NCBI RefSeq assembly: GCF_003352185.1 | Contig: NZ_CP029608.1 | Span: forward strand, 2,790,001-2,854,000 | Direction of reading: 5' to 3' | Source: Pseudomonas kribbensis | GTDB lineage: Bacteria > Pseudomonadota > Gammaproteobacteria > Pseudomonadales > Pseudomonadaceae | Length of the DNA stretch: 64,000 nucleotides | Part shown: piece after piece, positions 1 through 7,751 of the stretch | Layout of the letters: the number at the start of each line of letters is the position of its first letter | Numbering within the stretch: the first letter of the stretch is position 1 | Notes under the pieces: model-generated | What the model was told of the DNA's origin: nothing | Seen by the model: only the letters and a program-made list of their open reading frames with translations | Database searches by the model: none | Position numbers and translations under genes: made by a program

Positions 1-37
1 CGATGGATTGCCATCTCGTAACTGCCATGAGCTGCCT

Positions 38-1333
38 ATGCGTGCCTTGTCCTTTCGCTTGAAATTCGTAGTCGCTGCGCTAGCCGTCAGCCTGATTTTT
101 ATCGCGGCGTGGCGCAGTCACCCGGAGCATGTGCTGGCGCCGTTCGCGGTTGAAACGCCTGCGGTCCAGGCTTCGGCGAATGCGGCCGAGCCGATGTACA
201 GCAGCCGTTTCGTGTCTTCGGAACTGGATGATTTCGTGCATTCGTCCTCGGTCACCGCGTTGCCCGGCGGCGACCTGATGGCGGTGTGGTTCGCCGGCTC
301 CCGCGAAGGCGCCGCCGATGTGCAGATCCGCACCGCGCGCTACAACGCCAAAACGGCGGAGTGGGGCGCCGAACAGGTGCTGGCCACCCGTGAATCCACC
401 GTCGCCGGCACCCAGCGCTACATCCGCAAGCTCGGCAACCCGGTGATCGCCCTCGCGCCGGATCAACGCTTGTGGATGTTCTACGTGTCGGTGTCCGTCG
501 GCGGCTGGGCCACCAGCGCGATCAACGTGATGGTCTCCGATGACCTGGGGCGCAACTGGACCGCGCCGCGACAGCTGATCACCTCGCCGTTCTTCAATAT
601 CAGCACTTTGGTGCGCGCCGCACCGGTGTTTCATGCCGACGGCTCGATCGGGCTGCCGGTGTATCACGAGTTCATGGGCAAGTTCGCCGAATACCTGTAC
701 CTGAGCGCGGACGGCGCCGTGATCGACAAATTCCGCATCAGCCGGGGCAAGCATTCGCTGCAACCGACCATCGTGCCGCAGGACGAGCGCCGCGCCGTAG
801 CGATGCTGCGCTATGCCGGTGAAACCCATCACAAGGTGCTGGCCAGCCGCACCGAAGACGCCGGGCAGACCTGGAGCGAGCCGTATCCACTGGAGCCGGC
901 CAACCCCAACTCGTCGCTGGCGGCGGTGGGCACCGCCGATGACGGTTTGCTGGTGGCGCTCAATGACCTGCGCGACGGTCGGTTCAAGCTCAGCCTGTAC
1001 GGCACCGATGCCAATCTCAGCGCCTGGCGCAACGTGATCGAACTCGACCAGTCCCCCGATCCCCTCGGCCAGCCGTTTTCGCCCGAGGCCTACAAGGCAA
1101 TCATCGGCGAAGGCTTTCGCGCTTCAAGTGGCGCGCAGCGTTTGCCGCTGGAGCAGCGTTTCCTGAGCAACCTCGACTACCGAGTGTGCAAGCCCGCAGG
1201 CTGTGAATTCGAGTACGAGTACCCGTACTTCAGCCGTGGCAGTGATGGCCTCTATCACCTGGTTTATTCCTGGAACAACACTTTCATCAAACATGTCAGC
1301 TTCAACGATGCCTGGCTGGCGGAGCGCCTGTGA
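38..1333 (+). CDS. Sialidase-like (BNR/Asp-box) exported or membrane-anchored protein
   Basis: Probable exo-alpha-sialidase family protein of the six-bladed beta-propeller fold, predicted to act on sugars in the periplasm or at the cell surface. A hydrophobic N-terminal stretch (about residues 10-25) looks like a signal peptide or membrane anchor. Two Asp-boxes are visible: SDDLGRNW (about 167-174) and TEDAGQTW (about 272-279), plus a WFAGSREG motif near residue 84-91. An upstream in-frame TTG at base 8 is possible, but the ATG at 38 starts directly at the hydrophobic segment. Its stop overlaps the ATG of the next gene (TGATG), and an LtaS-like gene follows, so the three probably form an operon. 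Substrate is unknown; sialic acid is only one option. The upstream region lies outside the window. Confidence 0.75.
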   Translation: MRALSFRLKFVVAALAVSLIFIAAWRSHPEHVLAPFAVETPAVQASANAAEPMYSSRFVSSELDDFVHSSSVTALPGGDLMAVWFAGSREGAADVQIRTARYNAKTAEWGAEQVLATRESTVAGTQRYIRKLGNPVIALAPDQRLWMFYVSVSVGGWATSAINVMVSDDLGRNWTAPRQLITSPFFNISTLVRAAPVFHADGSIGLPVYHEFMGKFAEYLYLSADGAVIDKFRISRGKHSLQPTIVPQDERRAVAMLRYAGETHHKVLASRTEDAGQTWSEPYPLEPANPNSSLAAVGTADDGLLVALNDLRDGRFKLSLYGTDANLSAWRNVIELDQSPDPLGQPFSPEAYKAIIGEGFRASSGAQRLPLEQRFLSNLDYRVCKPAGCEFEYEYPYFSRGSDGLYHLVYSWNNTFIKHVSFNDAWLAERL

Positions 1334-1935
1334 TGCTGTTTCTCTGGCAAGCCCATTTGAGTTTCATCCTGCTCGGTTTTGTCTTGCTGGGTTCCTTTCA
1401 ATTCACCCAACGCTGGCGTCCGTGGCTGTTGCCGGCGCTGGCGCTGGTCAGCTTCATTCCGCTGGGCGGCCTGCCGCTGGCGGCGTATGTGCGCAGTTTT
1501 ACCGATGACCTGGCGATTACCACGCTGGTGTTTCTTGGCTGGGCCGCGTTGTTGCGCCTCGGTGTGGTTCCTCATCTGAATCCGCTGACACGGGTGCAGG
1601 TGCTGGGGTTGTTCGTGGTGCTGACGGCGCTGCTGTACCCGGCGACGATGGGCCTGACCTATGTCGATCCTTACCGTTGGGGCTTCAATCCACGGCCGAT
1701 GATCGTGGTTGTCGGGCTGGCGACTTTGGCGCTGCTGTGGCTGCGTAACTCGCTGGGTGTGGCGATGCTGTCACTGGCCACGTTGGCGTTCGCACTGCGC
1801 CTCAAGCCTTCGGAAAACTATTGGGATTACCTGATCGACCCTTTGCTGGCGGGTTATTGCCTGATCGCCGGTTTCGGACTTTGCATTAAGGCAGCGTGGC
1901 ATTTCCTGCCATCTCAACGAACGACACAGAGGTAA
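1333..1935 (+). CDS. Multi-pass inner-membrane protein of unknown function
   Basis: A 200-residue protein made almost entirely of hydrophobic helices (about six), with no soluble domain and no catalytic motif I recognise. The ATG at 1333 shares bases with the TGA of the sialidase-like gene, indicating translational coupling; a GTG one codon earlier is also in frame. It ends three bases before the sulfatase-family gene, so it sits in the middle of a tight three-gene operon. Position suggests a role with the neighbours in modifying or moving an envelope glycan, but this is inference only. Confidence 0.7.
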   Translation: MLFLWQAHLSFILLGFVLLGSFQFTQRWRPWLLPALALVSFIPLGGLPLAAYVRSFTDDLAITTLVFLGWAALLRLGVVPHLNPLTRVQVLGLFVVLTALLYPATMGLTYVDPYRWGFNPRPMIVVVGLATLALLWLRNSLGVAMLSLATLAFALRLKPSENYWDYLIDPLLAGYCLIAGFGLCIKAAWHFLPSQRTTQR

Positions 1936-1938
1936 ACG

Positions 1939-3972
1939 ATGGGGTGGTTGCAATCGCGTCGCCTGCGCTATGGCGTGGGCGCGACAGGTTTGGCGTTTCT
2001 GCTGTTTGCCTTGCTACGGCTGGTGTTCCTGATCGGGTTTTCCGGGGTGGGTGTCGCGCAGTTCTTTGCCGACCCGCAATGGCTGCAAACCCTGGGCATC
2101 GGCTTTCGTTTCGATCTGAGGCTGGCGCTGTTGCTGGTGCTGCCATTGGCGGTGCTGGCGTGGCTGCCGCGCTGGAATCTGACCACGGTGCTGCTGTTGC
2201 GCGGTGCGGCGCGGGTTTATTTGCTGCTGGCATTGGGGCTGATCGGTCTGGTGTACATCATCGACTTCGGCCATTACGCCTACCTTGGCGTGCGGATCAA
2301 CGCCACAGTTCTGCGTTATCTGGACGATGCGCAGATCTCGCAGCAGATGGTTTGGGAAACCTATCCGGTGCTGTGGATTGCACTGGGCTGGCTCGCGGTT
2401 CTGGCGCTGTGGTTCTACGGATTTGTGCGGCTGGAACGGTTGACCCTGGCCCGTGAACCTCAAGTGATCCGCCGCAGCTCAGTCGCCGTGGGCGCGGGGC
2501 TCGGGTTGGTGGCCGTCCTGCTGGCGTTGTTGGGCCGGGTCGACAAGCTCAACCTGGAAAACCCGGTGCCGCTGCGCTGGAGCGATGCGTTCTTTTCCGG
2601 CAACGGACAGATTGCCGCCGTGGGCCTGAACCCGGTGCTGTTCCTCTATGACACGCTCAAGGCCGGGCAGGCGCAGTTCGACGAGGCGCAGGTGCGGGTG
2701 CATTACCCGGTGATTTCCCGTTATCTGGGTGTGGATCGTCCGGATGTGCAAAGCCTGGCATTCGAACGCCGGCAATCCGTGCAGCCCTACCACGTCGTGG
2801 CCGAGCGGGCGCCGAACGTGATGTTTGTCATGCTCGAATCCCTCGGCACCAGCGCGGTGGGTGCCTATGGCAACCCGTTGAACCCGACGCCCAATCTTGA
2901 TCGGCTGGCAAGCGAGAGCTGGTTCTTCAAACACTTCTACGTCCCGGTCACCGGCACCGCGAAAACCGTGTGGGCGAGCATCACCGGCGTCCCCGACGTC
3001 ACCCGACAGGAAACCGCCACCCGTCATCCGCTGATCACCAACCAGCGCACGCTGATCAATGCCTTCACTGATTACCAGAAGCTCTACATGATTGGCGGCA
3101 ACGCCGGTTGGGCCAACATCAACGCGCTGATCCAGCAAAGCATCGACGGTGTGCGTCTGTACGAAGAGCGCGACTGGCGTTCGCCACGGGTCGATGTGTG
3201 GGGGATTTCCGATCTGGACCTGTTCAAGGAAGGCGACGAGATTCTGCGTGCACTGCCGAAGGACAAACCGTTCTTCGCCTACGTGCAAACCTCGGGCAAT
3301 CACCGGCCATTCACCATTCCCAGGGACAACGACGGATTCGAGGTCAGCAATCTGTCGCTGGAGCAGGTGCAAAACGCCGGCTCACGCAGCGTCGAGCAAT
3401 ACAACGCGGTGCGGCTGCTGGACTTCAACATCGGTCGCCTGATGGAACTGGCCAAGGCCGGCGGCTATTACGACAACACGATTTTTGTGTTCTTCGGCGA
3501 CCACAACACGCGCATCAGCCGTATCCCGCACATGCCGCCGGCCTTCGAACAACTGGGGCTTGAAAGCAACCATGTGCCGATGCTGATTCATGCGCCGGGG
3601 CTGCTCAAACCGAAGGTGATTGAAGAGGCGGTGGGGCTCGCCGATCTGCTGCCAACCGTGGCGGGCATGGCCGGCGTTTCTTTCGAGAACCGCGCCATGG
3701 GCCGCGACCTGCAGCAACCGGCACCCGAGGGCGAACGGGTGGTACCGCTGGTGTTGCGCGAAGGGACGTTCCCGTTGATCGGCGGAGTAACCAAGGATCA
3801 CTTGCTGCAGATGCAGCACGACGGCAGCGCGCCGACGTTGCATGACCTGAAGTCAGCTACGCCACTGGAGAACGTCGCCGATGCGCATCCCGAAGAATTT
3901 CAGAGACTGGTCGAGTTGACCCGGGGACTGCACGAAAGCGCACGGCTGATGCTGTATCGCAACGTGCGTTGA
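1939..3972 (+). CDS. LTA synthase-family (sulfatase fold) phosphoglycerol transferase-like enzyme
   Basis: A 677-residue inner-membrane enzyme with about five N-terminal transmembrane helices (residues 1-210) and a periplasmic alkaline-phosphatase/sulfatase domain (about 290-600). Family features visible: metal-ligand Glu in MLESLG (about 299), the probable Thr nucleophile in GTAKT (T343), and the metal-binding FFGDHN segment (D521, H522). Such enzymes transfer phosphoglycerol or phosphoethanolamine to glycans; in Gram-negatives targets include periplasmic glucans and LPS. It closes the operon begun by the sialidase-like gene, so an envelope-glycan role is likely. The exact donor and acceptor cannot be read from the sequence. 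Confidence 0.8.
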   Translation: MGWLQSRRLRYGVGATGLAFLLFALLRLVFLIGFSGVGVAQFFADPQWLQTLGIGFRFDLRLALLLVLPLAVLAWLPRWNLTTVLLLRGAARVYLLLALGLIGLVYIIDFGHYAYLGVRINATVLRYLDDAQISQQMVWETYPVLWIALGWLAVLALWFYGFVRLERLTLAREPQVIRRSSVAVGAGLGLVAVLLALLGRVDKLNLENPVPLRWSDAFFSGNGQIAAVGLNPVLFLYDTLKAGQAQFDEAQVRVHYPVISRYLGVDRPDVQSLAFERRQSVQPYHVVAERAPNVMFVMLESLGTSAVGAYGNPLNPTPNLDRLASESWFFKHFYVPVTGTAKTVWASITGVPDVTRQETATRHPLITNQRTLINAFTDYQKLYMIGGNAGWANINALIQQSIDGVRLYEERDWRSPRVDVWGISDLDLFKEGDEILRALPKDKPFFAYVQTSGNHRPFTIPRDNDGFEVSNLSLEQVQNAGSRSVEQYNAVRLLDFNIGRLMELAKAGGYYDNTIFVFFGDHNTRISRIPHMPPAFEQLGLESNHVPMLIHAPGLLKPKVIEEAVGLADLLPTVAGMAGVSFENRAMGRDLQQPAPEGERVVPLVLREGTFPLIGGVTKDHLLQMQHDGSAPTLHDLKSATPLENVADAHPEEFQRLVELTRGLHESARLMLYRNVR

Positions 3973-3999
3973 CGGCCCTCTCTCGAGGAAAAAGGGCCG
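3973..3999. terminator. Hairpin between convergent genes
   Basis: Stem CGGCCCT / AGGGCCG (3973-3979 and 3993-3999) lies one base after the LtaS-like stop codon and just downstream of the convergent MFS gene. There is no clear U-tract on the plus strand; on the minus strand the loop side is T-rich. Probably a shared terminator. Confidence 0.5.
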
Positions 4000-4007
4000 C
4001 CACGGTT

Positions 4008-5690
4008 TCAGGTGTGATGGATGTCGCGATCCTTGGTTTCCGGCATGAAGAAGATGCCCAGAATCGCCGTCATCACCGCGATGACAATCGGGTACCACAA
4101 GCCGTAGTAGATGTCCCCGGTGGCCGCGACCATCGCGAATGCCACGGTCGGCAGGAACCCGCCGAACCAGCCGTTGCCGATGTGGTACGGCAGCGACATC
4201 GAGGTGTAGCGGATGCGCGCCGGGAACAGCTCGACCAGCCACGCTGCAATCGGGCCGTAAACCATGGTCACGTAGATCACCAGTACGGTCAGCAGGAGCA
4301 AGACCATCGGGTAATTGGTCTTGGCCGGATCAGCCTTTTCCGGGTAACCGGCCTCTTTCAGCGCGGTGCCGAGGCTGGCGGTGAAGGCGTCGTTGCGGGT
4401 TTTGAAGTCAGCGGCCGGCATGGCGGTGCCTTCGAAGCTTTCGATGACCTTGTCGCCAATGCGCACCTGGGCCACGGTGCCCGGTTCCGCCACTACGTTT
4501 TCGTACGGAATCGCCCGTTTGGCCAGGATGGTTTTCGCCAGGTCGCAGGAACTGGTGAATTTGGCCTTGCCCACCGGATCGAACTGGAACGAGCACTGGT
4601 CAGGGCTGGCGACCACTTTGACCGGGTTCTTTTCCTGGGCGATGAACACGTCGGGGTTACCGTACTGGGTCAGCGCGTGGAAGATCGGGAAGTAGGTCAC
4701 CGCCGCCAGAATGCACCCGGCCATGATGATGCCCTTGCGCCCGATGCGGTCGGACAGGCTGCCGAAAATCACGAAGAACGGCGTGCCGATCAGCAGCGAG
4801 CCAGCGATCAGCAGGTTGGCGGTCTGCGGGTCGATCTTCAGGGTTTGCAGCAGGAAAAACAGCGCGTAGAACTGCCCGGTGTACCAGACCACCGCTTGGC
4901 CTGCAGTGCCGCCGAGCAGGGCCATGATCACGATTTTCAGGTTGTCCCAGCGGGCGAAGGATTCGGTCAGTGGCGCCTTCGACGCCTTGCCTTCGGCCTT
5001 CATTTTCATGAACACCGGCGACTCGTTCAGTTGCAGACGGATGTAGACCGACACCGCCAGCAGCAGGATCGACAACAGGAACGGAATCCGCCAGCCCCAG
5101 GCCTCGAACGCCTCGGTGCCCAACGCGGTGCGGCAGGCCAGAATCACCAGCAGCGACAGAAACAGCCCCAGCGTCGCCGTGGTCTGAATCCACGAGGTGA
5201 AATATCCGCGTTTGCCCTTCGGTGCATGCTCGGCCACATAGGTCGCCGCGCCGCCGTATTCACCGCCCAGCGCCAGACCTTGCAGCAACCGCAGGGTAAT
5301 CAGAATGATTGGCGCCGCGACCCCGATGGTCGCGTAACCCGGCAGGAAACCGACAATCGCCGTCGACACACCCATGATCACAATCGTGATCAGAAACGTG
5401 TGCTTGCGCCCGATCATGTCACCCAACCGCCCGAACACCACCGCACCGAACGGCCGCACCGCAAAACCGGCGGCGAAGGCGAGCAGGGCGAAGATGAACG
5501 ACGTGGTCTCGTTGACCCCGGCGAAAAAGTGCTTGGCGATGATCGCGGCGAGCGAGCCGTAGAGATAGAAGTCGTACCACTCGAAGACCGTGCCGAGGGA
5601 CGAGGCGAAAATGACCTTGCGCTCCTCCTTGCTGACACTGTGGTGCGGGTGCGGCGCACTGCCGGTGGACATGCTGTCGAGTACGGCCAT
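4008..5690 (-). CDS. MFS transporter, metabolite:H+ symporter (MHS) type
   Basis: A 560-residue major facilitator of the MHS branch (ProP/KgtP/ShiA relatives), expected to import a carboxylate or zwitterionic metabolite with protons. The N-terminal FEWYDFYLYG motif (about residues 36-45) and RPFGAVVFG are characteristic of MHS carriers, and GRLGDMIGRK is the MFS loop 2-3 motif. It is longer than typical MHS carriers (about 430) because a roughly 110-residue hydrophilic insert with several charged residues and two Cys (about residues 350-460) separates two C-terminal helices. The start ATG at 5690 has a GGAG Shine-Dalgarno 8 bases upstream. Substrate is not evident from neighbours. Confidence 0.85.
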   Translation of the reverse strand: MAVLDSMSTGSAPHPHHSVSKEERKVIFASSLGTVFEWYDFYLYGSLAAIIAKHFFAGVNETTSFIFALLAFAAGFAVRPFGAVVFGRLGDMIGRKHTFLITIVIMGVSTAIVGFLPGYATIGVAAPIILITLRLLQGLALGGEYGGAATYVAEHAPKGKRGYFTSWIQTTATLGLFLSLLVILACRTALGTEAFEAWGWRIPFLLSILLLAVSVYIRLQLNESPVFMKMKAEGKASKAPLTESFARWDNLKIVIMALLGGTAGQAVVWYTGQFYALFFLLQTLKIDPQTANLLIAGSLLIGTPFFVIFGSLSDRIGRKGIIMAGCILAAVTYFPIFHALTQYGNPDVFIAQEKNPVKVVASPDQCSFQFDPVGKAKFTSSCDLAKTILAKRAIPYENVVAEPGTVAQVRIGDKVIESFEGTAMPAADFKTRNDAFTASLGTALKEAGYPEKADPAKTNYPMVLLLLTVLVIYVTMVYGPIAAWLVELFPARIRYTSMSLPYHIGNGWFGGFLPTVAFAMVAATGDIYYGLWYPIVIAVMTAILGIFFMPETKDRDIHHT

Positions 5691-5946
5691 GAGGGTTCTC
5701 CGTCGTGCTTGTTGTTATAGGCCGGAGCACTTCATCAACGTCGCGTACCCGAGGCCTTTGGTTGGTGCTGGAGCAGGTGGTTCGTGGAGCGTGCACAGAC
5801 TCTCGACCTCGCGGGAGGGCGGGGTTTCTTTGAGCATAATTGGGATTGGGGGGATATCCAGTGGAGGCGGTGGGTGGGGGACAGTGACGGAGATGGATTG
5901 GTTGGTTCGGGGAGGGGGTGAGTTAAATGAGTCTGCGTCCGTGGTT
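5691..5946. other. Intergenic, no gene seen
   Basis: Upstream region of the MFS gene on the minus strand. G-rich on the plus strand towards 5850-5920. I see no credible coding region; the open frames here have no Shine-Dalgarno and no protein-like composition. It leads directly into the repeat block that starts at about 5947. Confidence 0.5.
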
Positions 5947-6080
5947 TTTATAGTTATTCAGAATTTTGGTTGTTCTGAAGGTGTATTAAAAACTGTAATT
6001 TCTATCAGGTGTGGTTGTGGGTTTTTGTGTTGATACTTTGCTTGTGAATGCGCAGAAAATAAATCTGTCCCCTTTTGATT
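5947..6080. repeat. RAYT upstream-module copy (left end)
   Basis: A diverged copy of the sequence found twice upstream of the transposase (second half of 7168-7418 and of 7424-7674). It shares the TTGGTTGTTCTGA, TATTAAAAACTG and TTTCTATCAGGTGTG blocks and ends in the same AAAATAAATCTGTCCCCTTTT terminus (6056-6076). Here it sits on the far, downstream side of the transposase, so the array is bracketed by the same module. Confidence 0.8.
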
Positions 6081-6088
6081 CTTTCTCA

Positions 6089-6127
6089 ATCAAAGGGGAC
6101 AGATTTATTTAATCGTCCCCTTTTGAT
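6089..6127. repeat. RAYT end hairpin 1
   Basis: Inverted repeat ATCAAAGGGGAC / GTCCCCTTTTGAT around the loop AGATTTATTTAATC. It lies 1 base before the stop codon (minus strand) of the shortest transposase 3' fragment. Same arrangement as hairpins 2 and 3. Confidence 0.8.
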
Positions 6128-6128
6128 G

Positions 6129-6163
6129 TTAAGCACTTTTCTCTGGTCGTCCTCGGTCTCTGA
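6129..6163 (-). pseudogene. RAYT 3'-end fragment, shortest copy
   Basis: Reads on the minus strand as FRDRGRPEKSA followed by a stop, matching the last residues of the intact transposase (FRARGRPEKTA). Only about 35 bases survive between hairpins 1 and 2, so this is the most truncated of three stacked copies of the gene's 3' end. Confidence 0.75.
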
Positions 6164-6166
6164 ATA

Positions 6167-6206
6167 ATCAAAAGGGGACAGATTTATTTAATCGCTCCCC
6201 TTTGAT
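6167..6206. repeat. RAYT end hairpin 2
   Basis: Inverted repeat ATCAAAAGGGG / TCCCCTTTGAT with the same AGATTTATTTAATC-type loop; it ends directly before the stop codon of the 70-residue transposase fragment. One arm carries a C insertion and one T fewer than the other. Confidence 0.8.
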
Positions 6207-6207
6207 G

Positions 6208-6420
6208 TTAAGCAGTTTTCTCTGGCCGTCCTCGATCTCTAAATTGAATGCGTCTCCCGGTGATTTTCTCGATTTCGTCGACTAATTTCATGTTGCCAGT
6301 CAGTTGGCCCCGCTGAAGTGCACCCCTTATGAGTTGCAATTCATCGATGGGTGTCGCCATCTCAACAAACGATTTATAGCGTTCACGCCGTTTGGCCTCA
6401 GTAGGCCCCAGCTCAATAAG
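6208..6420 (-). pseudogene. RAYT C-terminal fragment (70 codons, still open)
   Basis: A degenerate duplicate of the last 70 codons of the adjacent intact transposase. It remains in frame from LIELGPTEAKRRERYK to RPEKTA and a stop, with a few substitutions (for example R-D instead of R-A before the terminal RGRPEKTA). It has no start codon, no HUH motif and no catalytic Tyr, so it cannot be active. It is bounded on both sides by the AAAGGGGACAGATTTATTT hairpin, showing that the duplication unit ends at that hairpin. Confidence 0.85.
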
Positions 6421-6422
6421 GA

Positions 6423-6462
6423 ATCAAAAGGGGACAGATTTATTTAATTGTCCCCTTTTGAT
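6423..6462. repeat. RAYT end hairpin 3 (intact element right end)
   Basis: Perfect 13-bp inverted repeat ATCAAAAGGGGAC / GTCCCCTTTTGAT around a 14-base AT-rich loop, 1 base from the stop codon of the intact transposase. A hairpin at this place is what a Y1 HUH transposase would be expected to bind on single-stranded DNA. Confidence 0.85.
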
Positions 6463-6463
6463 G

Positions 6464-7159
6464 TTAAGCAGTTTTTTCTGGCCTTCCGCGCGCTCTGAAC
6501 TGAATGCGTCTTCCAGTGATTTTCTCGATTTCGTCGACGAATTTCATGTTGCCAGTCAGTTGGCCCCGCTGAAGTGCGCCCCTTATGAGTTGCAATTCAT
6601 TGGTGGGCGTCGCCATCTCAATAAACGTTTTATAGCGCTCACGCCGTTTGGCCTCAGTAGGCCCCAGCTCCATAAAGCAGGGATCTTTGTCCAGCCATGT
6701 GGATTCAGAAAAATCGCACAGGCGCAGAGCAAAACTTGACCAGCGATAATCTTCTGCACGCGCCACCATCCGGGCCCGCACGGGGTTTAACTCGATGTAG
6801 CGACTGCAAGCCAATAGATAAGTGTCGGATTGAACAACGCTGGATTTGTAGCGACTTTCCCACAGCGTCCCGGTCCTCCCCTCAACCTTGTTGCGATACC
6901 GCGTCATCCGCCCGGCGAGGGCTTTCATGAGTTGTCCAAGGCTGGATGTTGACTCCCTTGGGGCAAGCAGCAAATGCACATGATTGGTCATCAGGCAGTA
7001 GGCATAAACTTTTATACCCAATGCGTCCTTGAGTTCGCGCAGGTCAGAGAGATAGCGTTCGAAATCCGCCGGTTCGGCAAACACAACCTGCCTGTTGTGG
7101 CCGCGCTGCACGATATGGTGTGGGTAGTGGGGTAGCACGATGCGTCCCGTTCTGGGCAT
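6464..7159 (-). CDS. REP-associated tyrosine transposase (RAYT), Y1/HUH superfamily
   Basis: A 231-residue single-strand-specific transposase of the IS200/Y1 superfamily. The HUH pair is in TNHVHLL (H60, H62) and the probable catalytic Tyr is Y121 in SRYIELNPVRA, a motif typical of RAYTs; RMTRYRN and LWESRYKSS are also family features. The start ATG at 7159 has an AGGA Shine-Dalgarno. The C-terminal tail (about 185-231, rich in Arg and Lys) is the part duplicated in the two fragments downstream. Unlike IS200/IS605 elements there is no tnpB. It is flanked by hairpin repeats with the AAAGGGGACAGATTTATTT core, not by classical Pseudomonas REP sequences. The gene appears intact. Confidence 0.92.
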   Translation of the reverse strand: MPRTGRIVLPHYPHHIVQRGHNRQVVFAEPADFERYLSDLRELKDALGIKVYAYCLMTNHVHLLLAPRESTSSLGQLMKALAGRMTRYRNKVEGRTGTLWESRYKSSVVQSDTYLLACSRYIELNPVRARMVARAEDYRWSSFALRLCDFSESTWLDKDPCFMELGPTEAKRRERYKTFIEMATPTNELQLIRGALQRGQLTGNMKFVDEIEKITGRRIQFRARGRPEKTA

Positions 7160-7167
7160 GAGTCTTC

Positions 7168-7418
7168 CTACGTCCTTGTTTTGACAGATGAAGTTTAGAA
7201 GGTGGCGAGGCTGAGGCAGGTGGGATGTGTCAGAGAATGTATCTGCCGAAGCTAAGCGAATGAATTAAATAAGCCAGTATCCGCTACCTCTTATAATCGT
7301 TCAGGGTTTTGGTTGTTCTGAATCAGTATTAAAAACTGTTATTTCTATCAGGTGTGTTTGTGGTTTTTTGTATTGATACATTGCTTGTGGGTGCGCAGAA
7401 AATAAATCTGTCCCCTTT
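7168..7418. repeat. Direct repeat copy A, upstream of RAYT
   Basis: About 250 bp starting CTACGTCCTTGTTTTGA and ending AAAATAAATCTGTCCCCTTTA, repeated almost exactly at 7424-7674 (offset 256). It begins within the Shine-Dalgarno region of the transposase, so it holds the native 5' region of the gene, including any promoter. Confidence 0.88.
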
Positions 7419-7423
7419 AATTG

Positions 7424-7674
7424 CTACGTCCTTGTTTTGATGGATGAAGTTTAGAAGGTGGCGAGGCTGAGGCAGGTTGGATGTGTCAGAGAATGTATCT
7501 GCCGAAGCTAAGCCAATAAATTAAACAGGCCAGAATCCGCTGCCTCTTATAATTGTTCAGGGTTTTGGTTGTTCTGAATCAGTATTAAAAACTGTTATTT
7601 CTATCAGGTGTGTTTGTGGGTTTTTGTGTTGATACTTTGCTTGTGGGTGCGCAGAAAATAAATCTGTCCCCTTT
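7424..7674. repeat. Direct repeat copy B, upstream of RAYT
   Basis: Second copy of the 250-bp module with scattered substitutions relative to copy A. No transposase coding sequence is attached to it. It ends with the same AAAATAAATCTGTCCCCTTT terminus and runs straight into a short tandem repeat. Confidence 0.88.
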
Positions 7675-7675
7675 G

Positions 7676-7733
7676 TTCCTGTCCCCTTTGTTCCTTTGTT
7701 CCTTTGTTCCTTTGTTTGCACCTTTGTTTGCAT
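7676..7733. repeat. Short tandem repeat of a TTGTTCC-type unit
   Basis: Reiterated TTTGTTCC units, preceded by a second partial copy of GTCCCCTTTG, then two CCTTTGTTTGCA-like units. The iterations look like partial re-copies of the element terminus. The array ends 19 bases before the ATG of the small DELSEED-like gene, so length changes here could alter its expression. Confidence 0.75.
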
Positions 7734-7751
7734 GGCGTGAGGAGAGTGATC

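Noticed and set aside
3969-5720. 583-codon frame opposite the MHS transporter
   Set aside because: Antisense shadow; no start signal and no family motif.
5590-6033. 147-codon frame in the G-rich region before the RAYT array
   Set aside because: Starts inside the MFS gene on the opposite strand and runs through repeat DNA; Gly/Trp/Ser-rich low-complexity product.
7676-7733. Short tandem repeats considered as CRISPR
   Set aside because: Units are 7-12 bases with no spacers of constant length and no cas genes; they are re-copied terminus fragments.
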